This document shows positions 43,908 to 49,712 of a stretch of DNA of 49,712 bases, in pieces (within the stretch, counting starts at the first letter, position 1; each line of letters begins with the position of its first letter). The stretch lies in NCBI GenBank assembly GCA_024638465.1, contig JAHEKF010000020.1:1-49712 (forward strand), in the 5' to 3' direction. Under the pieces are notes generated by a model. That model did not search any database. It saw nothing but the letters and a program-made list of their open reading frames with translations, and was not told the DNA's origin. Source of the DNA: Rhodospirillaceae bacterium (GTDB lineage Bacteria > Pseudomonadota > Gammaproteobacteria > Steroidobacterales > Rariloculaceae). The position numbers and the translations under genes are program-made.

Positions 43908-44891
43908 CTACGAGAACTGGTCCAGAAAGCGCAGGTCGTTCTCGAAGAACAGCCGCAGATCGTCGATTCCATAGCGCAGCATCGCGAGGCGCTCGACGCC
44001 GAAACCCAGTGCATAACCGGTAAATTCTTCCGGGTCGACGCCAACGCCCTCCAGAACGTTCGGGTGAACCATTCCGCAGCCGAGGATCTCGAGCCATTTG
44101 CCCGATTCCGACAGCACATCGACCTCCGCCGATGGCTCCGTAAACGGAAAATAGGATGGCCGGAATCGCAGCTCGACGTCGCGCTCAAAGAACTTTGAAA
44201 GAAATTCGTACAGAAACGACTTTAAATTCGCAAAGCTGATGCCCCGATCGACCGCGAGCACCTCGATCTGATTGAACATCGGCGTGTGCGTCATATCGGA
44301 ATCGCAGCGAAAGGCGCGACCGGGTGCTATCAGCCGAATCGGCACACCGTGCTGCTGCATCGCGCGAATCTGGACGGGGGATGTGTGTGTGCGTAGCAGC
44401 AAGCCCGATTCGAGATAGAACGTGTCGTGCATTGCGCGCGCTGGGTGATTCTCCGGGATATTCAGCGCCGTGAAATTGTGAAACTCGTCCTCGATTTCCG
44501 GTCCCGTATGAACCTCGAATCCGGCGTGAGAAAAAATCTGCTGCATTCGGCGGACGGTGCGTGTTACAGGGTGCAGTGACCCGTACGGTATGCCCCGCCC
44601 GGCAAGCGAAACATCGAGGCTTTCCGCTGAGAGCGTTTCCTGGATTTTTTGTTCCTCGAGCGCAGCCTGGCGCTGCCGAATGACTTCCGTCAGTACCTGC
44701 TTGGCTTCATTCACTGCCTGCCCGGCGGCCGGCCGGTCATCGGCCGGCAGCTTGCCCAGCTCCTTGAGCTGTATCGTCAGCAAGCCTTTGCGGCCGAGAT
44801 ATTTCACCCGAACAGCGTCAAGTTCATCCAAGGCTACGGCGCCTTCGACAGCTGATCGCGCTTGTTCCAGCAGTTGAGCGGTCTGGCTCAC
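43908..44891 (-). CDS. pheS: Phenylalanyl-tRNA synthetase alpha subunit
   Basis: 327 residues from GTG 44891 (GGGGA about 8 bases upstream), the same length as E. coli PheS. An ORF reading from 44978 adds an Arg-rich stretch that is not part of the family. A coiled-coil tRNA-binding N-terminus (about 1-85) precedes the class II catalytic core, with motif 2 [24 protein letters not shown] (about 195-218) and motif 3 [22 protein letters not shown] near 295. The conserved GSLHPVTRT lies at about 101-109. It follows rplT by 31 bases; no phe-type attenuator is visible in this gap. Confidence 0.96.
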   Translation of the reverse strand: MSQTAQLLEQARSAVEGAVALDELDAVRVKYLGRKGLLTIQLKELGKLPADDRPAAGQAVNEAKQVLTEVIRQRQAALEEQKIQETLSAESLDVSLAGRGIPYGSLHPVTRTVRRMQQIFSHAGFEVHTGPEIEDEFHNFTALNIPENHPARAMHDTFYLESGLLLRTHTSPVQIRAMQQHGVPIRLIAPGRAFRCDSDMTHTPMFNQIEVLAVDRGISFANLKSFLYEFLSKFFERDVELRFRPSYFPFTEPSAEVDVLSESGKWLEILGCGMVHPNVLEGVGVDPEEFTGYALGFGVERLAMLRYGIDDLRLFFENDLRFLDQFS

Positions 44892-44922
44892 CGCAGAATC
44901 CCCTGTTCCGATCCGGTTGGAT

Positions 44923-45282
44923 CTACGATGCGAGGGCTTCTTTCGCGGCCTCCGCGATCGCCGCAAACGCCGCCTCATCGTGCACGGCGATATCGGCGAG
45001 GACTTTGCGATCGACCTCTATTTCGGCCCGATTCAGGCCATGTATGAGGCGACTGTAAGACAGACCGTGAAGGCGAGCCGCAGCATTGATTCGCGTAATC
45101 CAAAGCGCGCGAAATTGCCGTTTTCTCTGGCGTCGATCGCGGTAGGCATACTGACCGGCTTTGATGACGGCCTGCTTCGCAACGCGATAAACTTTGCGTC
45201 GGGCACCATAGTAGCCTTTGGCTTGATCCAACACTTTCTTGTGTCGTGCTTTGGCGACGACACCACGTTTAACTCTGGCCAT
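44923..45282 (-). CDS. rplT: 50S ribosomal protein L20
   Basis: 119 residues, very basic, with the diagnostic N-terminus [34 protein letters not shown] and [30 protein letters not shown]. It binds 23S rRNA early in 50S assembly, and in many bacteria it represses its own operon by binding a leader that mimics rRNA. It follows rpmI by 9 bases. Confidence 0.98.
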   Translation of the reverse strand: MARVKRGVVAKARHKKVLDQAKGYYGARRKVYRVAKQAVIKAGQYAYRDRRQRKRQFRALWITRINAAARLHGLSYSRLIHGLNRAEIEVDRKVLADIAVHDEAAFAAIAEAAKEALAS

Positions 45283-45291
45283 GGGGGATCC

Positions 45292-45489
45292 TCAGCTATA
45301 GGGCAGCATCTTGCGTACGGCTTTGACATCCGCATCGGAAATCTGGAGCGTCGCGCCGAGTTGACGTTTCCGTTTGGCGCTCTTCTTCGTCAGGATATGG
45401 CTGCGGAAGGATTGTCCGCGTTTAAAGCCGCCCTTCCCGGTCTTCGAGAAGCGCTTGGCGGCCCCCCGGTTGCTCTTGAGCTTCGGCAT
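45292..45489 (-). CDS. rpmI: 50S ribosomal protein L35
   Basis: 65 residues: [21 protein letters not shown] and [18 protein letters not shown] are the L35 signature. GGAGAGA precedes ATG 45489. The 115-base gap to infC upstream holds a structured hairpin that may be part of L20 autoregulation. Confidence 0.97.
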   Translation of the reverse strand: MPKLKSNRGAAKRFSKTGKGGFKRGQSFRSHILTKKSAKRKRQLGATLQISDADVKAVRKMLPYS

Positions 45490-45507
45490 GGTTCTCTCCT
45501 TGTTTCT

Positions 45508-45540
45508 GCCCGGGAGGGTCGTGCCTGCGACCCGTCGGGC
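45508..45540 (-). other. Structured leader before rpmI, possible L20 control site
   Basis: GCCCG/CGGGC form an outer stem and GGGTCG/CGACCC an inner stem around CAGGCA, all within the gap before the rpmI start. L20 is known to repress rpmI-rplT through an RNA structure in this position in E. coli; whether this hairpin mimics the L20 site is not shown. Confidence 0.4.
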
Positions 45541-45604
45541 GGCCCGGATCGTACTTCAGCGAGCCACCCGGCCCGATCGATCTGGACGCTTTTAAATCTG
45601 TCGT

Positions 45605-46132
45605 CTATCCGGCAGGCCGCTTTTTCGGCGCCAGGATCATTATCATCTGTCGACCTTCGAGCTGCGGCATCTGTTCGACAACGCCATATTCCTCGAGGTC
45701 TCCGCGTACGCGCTTCAACAATTCAACCCCGACTTCCTGATGAGCCATCTCGCGACCGCGAAAACGCAGCGTTACTTTGGTCTTATCACCGTTAGTCAGG
45801 AACTTGATCAAATTTCGCAGCTTGATCTGGTAGTCGCCTTCTTCGGTTCCAGGTCGAAACTTGATCTCCTTAACATGGATCTGCTTCTGCTTGCGCCGGG
45901 CGGACTGCGCCTTCTTGCTCTGCTCGAAAACGAACTTCCCGTAATCCATGACGCGACAGACCGGCGGTTCGGAGTTAGGGGCGACCTCTACAAGGTCCAT
46001 TCCCGCAGTTCGGGCCTGCACCAGGGCCTCTTCGATCGGCATTACGCCAACCTGCTCTCCGTTCGCGCCGATGACTCGGACATCGGGCGTCGTTATTTCG
46101 TCATTGCGCCTTACACGCTTAGCTTGGGCGAT
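45605..46132 (-). CDS. infC: Translation initiation factor IF-3, ATC start
   Basis: 175 residues from ATC 46132, which has GGAG 6 bases upstream and precedes [21 protein letters not shown], the normal IF-3 N-terminus. The first in-frame ATG (46042) would delete the first 30 residues. IF-3 monitors start codons, and infC itself classically begins with a non-AUG codon (ATT in E. coli) for autoregulation. The N-domain (about 1-80) is followed by the linker [23 protein letters not shown] and the C-domain with [30 protein letters not shown]. It is not preceded by thrS but has its own promoter. Confidence 0.95.
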   Translation of the reverse strand: MAQAKRVRRNDEITTPDVRVIGANGEQVGVMPIEEALVQARTAGMDLVEVAPNSEPPVCRVMDYGKFVFEQSKKAQSARRKQKQIHVKEIKFRPGTEEGDYQIKLRNLIKFLTNGDKTKVTLRFRGREMAHQEVGVELLKRVRGDLEEYGVVEQMPQLEGRQMIMILAPKKRPAG

Positions 46133-46276
46133 ACCTGGCTCCTTACAACCGTCTCAATGCACAGCGGCCGTGGCTCACGTGTCCGGTGGCGGTTTTGCCA
46201 CAAAGTCGCGCGCGCCGACGGCCGTCACACCCACGTTCACCGGCGAAAAACACGGTATCCACGCGGATGAAGCGGG

Positions 46277-46305
46277 ATTGTAGACCCGGGGCCAGGGAGA
46301 GACAA
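46277..46305 (-). promoter_or_regulatory. Promoter of the infC-rpmI-rplT-pheST-ihfA operon
   Basis: Leftward TTGTCT (46305-46300) and TACAAT (46282-46277) are separated by exactly 17 bases. Transcription should start near 46270, leaving a leader of about 138 bases before infC. Confidence 0.65.
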
Positions 46306-46380
46306 GACTTCGACACCCTCAAGACCTTGAATATACAGGCCCTTCCGACGCTGGATTACGACACCACCGCAGGGTGGCGG

Positions 46381-47520
46381 TCACGTCATCGTATGAGACG
46401 AAGACGGCGTCGCCGATCTGCCGACCCAGCGTCCAAGAAGTCTGCGGAGCCGACGCGCTTGCGTGGCGATCATCACGCGTCGGCTCATCTTGCTGGTCCG
46501 TTTAGCGTGCAGGATTTGTGCGGCAGAAAGCGTGTCGAGTTCGGCCGCAAGCCTGATTATCCACGGCTGCCCCAAAGCGGTGCGGCAGAGCCTGTAGGTC
46601 ATGGCGTGATAGGACGGACGTTGCGCCGAGAGTGCTGGCTCTCCGGTCAGTGTCTCGAAGACGGCGGCGTGTTTTCGGAACAGTACCCGCGCAGGTCCGC
46701 GTTTCGCTCTCGATAAGTTGGTATGCCAGTGGACGTCTTTTCCATGGCTTTTCGTCAGCGTCCAGAGATCAGTATAGGCACGCAGGTTGATCAGGAATCG
46801 CGCCAAATGGCGACTCCCTAGCTCCGAATGAACGAAACATAGCAGCGCCGTATCCGTCGGGGATGCCAGCATGTAGTGGCAGTCGGCCGTATGTCTTCGG
46901 GCCGCATCGGCCCAAAGCTCGCCAGCAGGAAGAATCTTTGCCGCCGCGTGCGTAACGGGATAGTAGTGCAGCTCAACAGCAGGGTCGTCGAGTGTCCTGA
47001 CGAGTGGGGGGTAATGGTGATGTTTCGTGTAATCACAATCCGGAGTCTCGGCCTCCCTGAAGCCAATCCGTCGTAGCGCCTCGACGGCAGAAACCATCGT
47101 GCCCTCAGGAACCAGAATATCGAGATCCGAGAGATATCTCTCACCAGGATCGGCATACAGCCCGGTCAGCATGTACGCCGCTCCTTTCAGGGGCATGGGC
47201 ACTATCCCCGCGGCGTTCAACGTGCGCAGACATTCGAGAAGCCGCTCGCGGAATATCCCGTTCCGCCTAAGGTTCAGCTCGTGATAGGCGTCCAGATAGT
47301 CCTGGGCCTCCGACTCCAGTTCCCCGAAGATCCCCACCGAGCGCAGACATCTTCTAAGCGAGCCCGTAACCAACGCTTCATTTGCCAGCGCGATGAGATT
47401 CTCCACGAGCGTTCGTGAGCCATCTATCTGCGGATGGACGGTCGGGGCATCGCTCGATACTGCGACGCGCTCGAACAGGAGGCGTGTCAAGACATCCCAA
47501 GCGTTTATCCTGGGGTTCAT
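46381..47520 (-). CDS. Nucleotidyltransferase family protein (NTP_transf_5 type)
   Basis: 379 residues from ATG 47520, four bases after the kinase stop; the longer reading from 47574 overlaps that gene and adds an Arg-rich stretch. Near 103-135 it has MPLKGAAYMLTGLY followed by RYLSDLDILVPEG, the Gly...Asp-x-Asp pattern of the NTP_transf_5 nucleotidyltransferase family (SDLDILV carries the two metal-binding Asp). A third acidic site, AVELHYYP, lies near 180. The C-terminal half is Arg-rich and poorly recognised. Families like this occur beside PqqD and HPr-kinase-like genes in peptide-modification clusters. The protein probably transfers a nucleotide to a peptide, protein or polysaccharide, but the substrate is unknown. 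Confidence 0.7.
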   Translation of the reverse strand: MNPRINAWDVLTRLLFERVAVSSDAPTVHPQIDGSRTLVENLIALANEALVTGSLRRCLRSVGIFGELESEAQDYLDAYHELNLRRNGIFRERLLECLRTLNAAGIVPMPLKGAAYMLTGLYADPGERYLSDLDILVPEGTMVSAVEALRRIGFREAETPDCDYTKHHHYPPLVRTLDDPAVELHYYPVTHAAAKILPAGELWADAARRHTADCHYMLASPTDTALLCFVHSELGSRHLARFLINLRAYTDLWTLTKSHGKDVHWHTNLSRAKRGPARVLFRKHAAVFETLTGEPALSAQRPSYHAMTYRLCRTALGQPWIIRLAAELDTLSAAQILHAKRTSKMSRRVMIATQARRLRRLLGRWVGRSATPSSSHTMT

Positions 47521-47524
47521 GCGG

Positions 47525-48727
47525 CTAGTCCAAGAGCGACGAGACCGACCGAACCGCCGCACGCAGCTCGTCAAAGTGAAGCTCGAAGCACGGTACGTCG
47601 CGGATCCAGTCGACGACTGCAGCTACCCACTTGGTGGTTAGCCGTCCCGGCAGGTCGTACCCTGCGGAAGCGAGGCGTTGGAGCGCGTCCGCCCGGCGAA
47701 TAGGAACGGCCTGCCCGTCTGATCCCGGCGTGTATTTCGGAAAGACGATGGCGGTTATTGCGACTAAATCTTGTTTTTCCGGTCGCGGGAGCGGCAAATA
47801 TTTCACGCGCTGATTGTCCGCCCGCTCGTAGATTGGGAGTTCACTCAGCACTGGCAGGTAGGGTTCCAGTACTCGCCAGGAGCCGGTCTTCAGGCCAATT
47901 CGCAGCGGCACGGGGCGAACCCGTATTGGCGGTGTACTCAAGATCGCAAGGTCATCCGTGTAGCAACTCAGACCGTGCGCCATAAGCGCGGCCGAGAGCG
48001 TGGATTTACCATTTCCCGACTCTCCCGGCATCAGGGCGCAGCTGCGGGAACCGGCCACGATCGCGCCGTGGATCGCGCCGAAACACTCCGAGCGTAGATA
48101 GGCAAGCGACATCGTGACGCCGTGAATCATCGGAGCGAGGCCGGACAGGTCATCACAGAATGCGCGCTCCTCGCCGTCTTCGCTCAGCGCCCACCCGTTT
48201 CCACGCGGTTTTAGCTCGAAGACGGATATCGGTGCCTTGACGGAGTCAGGGGGTACCCGGAGATGCCCAATGACGACATCTATCTCGTTTATCGCTTCGC
48301 TGATCTCCGTCGCGATCGCAAATTCGACGTCGAGAACTCGAAAAGCTGCAGAATAGCGGCCGGAAGTCAGAACGCTGGTTGCGACAGTCTCAGTGGTCTC
48401 ATCGCACGTCACAGCCACCCGATCCGCCGGGCTTGATATCTCTGTCGGGGCGCGGTCCGGCTCTGACACCATGCCTGCGGACTGCCATTCGCGAAGCATG
48501 CCGACAACGTCTTGGCGGACCCTTGAAGGGCACTCATCCAGTTCAGCCGAGATTCGGGCAGCGATCGCGTCGGCGTCCAGTCCATCAGCGATGCAGGACC
48601 AGACGTAGGAAGCGGTTCGGTTGAGGACGAAAATCTGCTGCGCTGCTTCGTTCAGCAGCACCAGCTCTCCGTCGAGGTCATGCGAACTCGTTGTTGAGCA
48701 GACCCGCAGTGACGTACCAGCAACCAT
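47525..48727 (-). CDS. PqqD domain fused to HPr kinase-like domain
   Basis: 400 residues from ATG 48727 (AGG 6 bases upstream); the GTG reading at 48757 adds ten unneeded residues. The first 90 residues form a PqqD-like domain: HDLDGELVLLNEAAQQIFVLNRTASYVW, then DADAIAARIS and a final helix. PqqD domains bind the leader peptides of ribosomal peptides. The rest (about 125-400) is HPr kinase/HprK-related: Walker A GESGNGKSTL (about 235-244), then CYTDDLAIL with paired Asp. HprK-like kinases with separate PqqD partners form the HPr-rel-A group, and HprK homologues also phosphorylate lasso-peptide precursors. Here both are one protein, suggesting it binds and phosphorylates the same substrate, most likely the peptide encoded just upstream. 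Confidence 0.78.
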   Translation of the reverse strand: MVAGTSLRVCSTTSSHDLDGELVLLNEAAQQIFVLNRTASYVWSCIADGLDADAIAARISAELDECPSRVRQDVVGMLREWQSAGMVSEPDRAPTEISSPADRVAVTCDETTETVATSVLTSGRYSAAFRVLDVEFAIATEISEAINEIDVVIGHLRVPPDSVKAPISVFELKPRGNGWALSEDGEERAFCDDLSGLAPMIHGVTMSLAYLRSECFGAIHGAIVAGSRSCALMPGESGNGKSTLSAALMAHGLSCYTDDLAILSTPPIRVRPVPLRIGLKTGSWRVLEPYLPVLSELPIYERADNQRVKYLPLPRPEKQDLVAITAIVFPKYTPGSDGQAVPIRRADALQRLASAGYDLPGRLTTKWVAAVVDWIRDVPCFELHFDELRAAVRSVSSLLD

Positions 48728-48802
48728 CGCACCTATATCGAAGTAGATCCCGGTCACGGTATCTCATGAATGGCCGCGCAACGCGTGCGCACTACTCAAA
48801 AC

Positions 48803-48831
48803 AAAAAAAAGGGATCGCGAGATCCCTTTTT
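48803..48831 (-). terminator. Terminator between the Gly-rich peptide and the kinase
   Basis: GGGATC-TCGC-GATCCC with eight U on the leftward strand (A-run 48803-48810) and five T on the other, so it works both ways. It ends about 75 bases before the kinase start. A partial terminator here would give much more peptide mRNA than enzyme mRNA, a familiar arrangement in peptide-modification clusters. Confidence 0.75.
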
Positions 48832-48862
48832 CTGGTCTGGTCTACTGCGCTGGTGGGCAGAA

Positions 48863-49147
48863 TTACGGACGTCTTCCGCCCATACCCATGCCCATGCCGC
48901 CACCGACTCCGCCGCCGACGCCCATGCCCATGCCGCCGCCGACTCCGCCACCGACGCCCATGCCCATGCCGCCACCGCCGCCCGGGCCGCCACCGCTGCC
49001 TCCCATGCCGCCGGACCGGGCGATCTTCGAGAAGCTCGGCTGAGACATAGCGATCATTGCCGGAGGGGTATAGACAGCCAGCTTTCCTGCCGTCTTGAGA
49101 AATTCGCGGCGGGAGCGCTGGAGTGCTTGCTTTTCGTTATTCGACAT
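48863..49147 (-). CDS. Tat-like leader peptide with Gly/Met repeat core
   Basis: 94 residues from ATG 49147, with a perfect AAGGAGGAAG site; the long reading from 49384 runs through the tRNA and is rejected. The N-terminus has RSRREFLKTAGKLAVYTPPAM, a twin-arginine motif followed by a short, not very hydrophobic stretch ending MSQPSFSKIARSGG; no good cleavage site is visible, so export is uncertain. Residues about 50-94 are almost only Gly, Met and Val: two copies of a 12-residue unit MGMGVGGGVGGG and a third degenerate one ending GGRRP. There is no Cys. It may be the substrate of the PqqD-kinase, i.e. a precursor of a modified peptide, but a structural or secreted Gly-rich protein is the alternative. 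Confidence 0.7.
   Translation of the reverse strand: MSNNEKQALQRSRREFLKTAGKLAVYTPPAMIAMSQPSFSKIARSGGMGGSGGGPGGGGGMGMGVGGGVGGGMGMGVGGGVGGGMGMGMGGRRP
48885..48991. repeat. 36-bp tandem repeat coding for the Gly/Met core
   Basis: Two full 36-base units (48885-48920, 48921-48956), each starting CCCATGCCCATGCCGCC on this strand, and a third diverging one (48957-48991). They differ at synonymous third positions, which indicates selection on the protein and no recent slippage. They have no spacers and are not a CRISPR array. Confidence 0.85.
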
Positions 49148-49339
49148 TAATCTTCCTCCTTGACTTGGAGAGGTCGTACCACCCGGGCCCCTCCAACTTC
49201 CTTTTTTTTGTGGTCGGGAGACAATAGTCTGCCGCAGCTGTGAAAGCATGGGAATATTGACATATAAGCCATTGTTTTTTGAGAAAAAAACGGCGTTATG
49301 TAGCAGAGAAGCTACGTCCGTGCGCAATCGAGAAGAGGA

Positions 49340-49414
49340 TGGTAGGCGCGAGTGGGATCGAACCACCGACCCCCTCGATGTCACCGAGGTGCTCTACCGC
49401 TGAGCTACGCGCCT
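49340..49414 (-). tRNA. tRNA-Val (anticodon GAC)
   Basis: 75 bases with encoded CCA. The acceptor stem AGGCGCG/CGCGCCU is perfect; the anticodon stem CCTCG/CGAGG closes GTGACAT with anticodon GAC; the T-arm GGTGGTTCGATCCCACT is standard. In many gammaproteobacteria tRNA-Val(GAC) lies before thrS-infC; here the peptide-kinase cassette follows it. Confidence 0.93.
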
Positions 49415-49452
49415 GGACCGGCCGCAACGATACCCAGTTCCGGTATCGGAAC

Positions 49453-49712
49453 TCAAGTCGCCGACGAAATTTCTTTTTCGGACTCCAGCGGCAGACCGAG
49501 CCCGTCTTGCCTGAGCAGCGCGATCTCGTCGCGGACTTGCGCGGCTTTCTCGAACTCGAGGTCGCGAGCGTGCCTGTGCATCTGCTTCTCAAGAACGCGC
49601 AGCTTCGCGGCGACCTGCTCCGGCGTCATGTGCCGATACCGATCCTCGTTACGCCCTCTGCGCCTCTTGCGGCCGCGAGGTGATGGCCGCGCGCCCTCCA
49701 TGATGTCCTGAA
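49453..49712 (-). CDS. uvrB: UvrB, C-terminal end only (cut by window edge)
   Basis: The frame stays open to the right edge (QDIMEGARPSP), so the start and helicase part lie outside. The visible 86 residues contain the UVR domain MTPEQVAAKLRVLEKQMHRHARDLEFEKAAQVRDEI, through which UvrB binds UvrC in nucleotide excision repair. The apparent ATG at 49701 is an internal Met. The gene ends 38 bases before the tRNA-Val gene in the same direction. Confidence 0.85.
   Translation of the reverse strand, partial: QDIMEGARPSPRGRKRRRGRNEDRYRHMTPEQVAAKLRVLEKQMHRHARDLEFEKAAQVRDEIALLRQDGLGLPLESEKEISSAT

Noticed and set aside
44917-45795. 292-codon rightward open frame
   Set aside because: It is antisense to rplT, rpmI and the 3' end of infC, which are beyond doubt.
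46361-46380. CCACC-GCAG-GGTGG hairpin after the nucleotidyltransferase stop
   Set aside because: It has only a 5-bp stem and no U-tract, so it was not called a terminator.
48885-48991. Short regular repeats resembling a CRISPR array
   Set aside because: The 36-base units are contiguous with no spacers and encode a Gly/Met repeat; no cas genes are present.

Overview
The window is a GC-rich chromosomal segment from a gammaproteobacterium. Pointers to a lineage near Xanthomonadales/Woeseiales/Steroidobacterales are a fused aspartokinase-diaminopimelate decarboxylase (LysAC), bifunctional HisB, a TtpC-type TonB system, the infC-rpmI-rplT-pheST-ihfA-merR-tRNA-Pro block, and several DUF6152 and M28 proteins. 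The placement is inferred from gene content and was not tested by phylogeny.

Layout. 1-11.5 kb holds mostly leftward housekeeping and accessory genes: an AddB-like DNA repair protein (cut by the left edge), alaA, an NfeD-domain protein, two DUF6152 proteins, an orphan TRAP receptor (rightward), ada, a YceI protein, an M28 lipoprotein peptidase and a sulfurtransferase. 11.5-17.2 kb is a leftward envelope-energy operon: DUF3450, TtpC (MotA/TolQ/ExbB), ExbB, two ExbDs, TonB and a TPR protein. 17.75-24.6 kb is the rightward branched-chain amino acid operon ilvC-leuA-ilvE-leuC-leuD-leuB. It is preceded by a promoter, a Val/Leu-rich leader peptide and a transcription attenuator with three mutually exclusive pairings. 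24.6-31.8 kb is the histidine operon yerC(hisR-like)-hisG-D-C-B-H-A-F-E, with a palindromic operator over its promoter; hisI is not in it. Leftward from 36.3 kb come ilvD, a 43-codon ORF joined to it by TAATG, a terminator and lysAC. That 43-codon ORF and the terminator look like a second amino-acid attenuator, which I regard as the most interesting regulatory find.

36.4-40.6 kb carries a soluble class III cyclase-like protein facing an AAA-FHA protein, an exported Rossmann oxidoreductase-like protein and a TerB-like protein. 40.7-46.3 kb is tRNA-Pro and the translation operon infC-rpmI-rplT-pheS-pheT-ihfA-merR (leftward). 46.4-49.15 kb is a small cassette: a Tat-like, glycine/methionine-repeat peptide, a PqqD-HPr-kinase-like fusion and a nucleotidyltransferase. 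It resembles a ribosomal-peptide-modification or HPr-rel-A type system and lies between tRNA-Val(GAC) and infC, where thrS sits in many relatives. The right edge cuts uvrB.

The central 18 kb therefore gathers branched-chain, histidine and lysine synthesis under at least three visible amino-acid-responsive controls: the ilv-leu attenuator, the his operator and the putative lysAC attenuator. All calls come from reading the sequence and from family knowledge; no database search was run.
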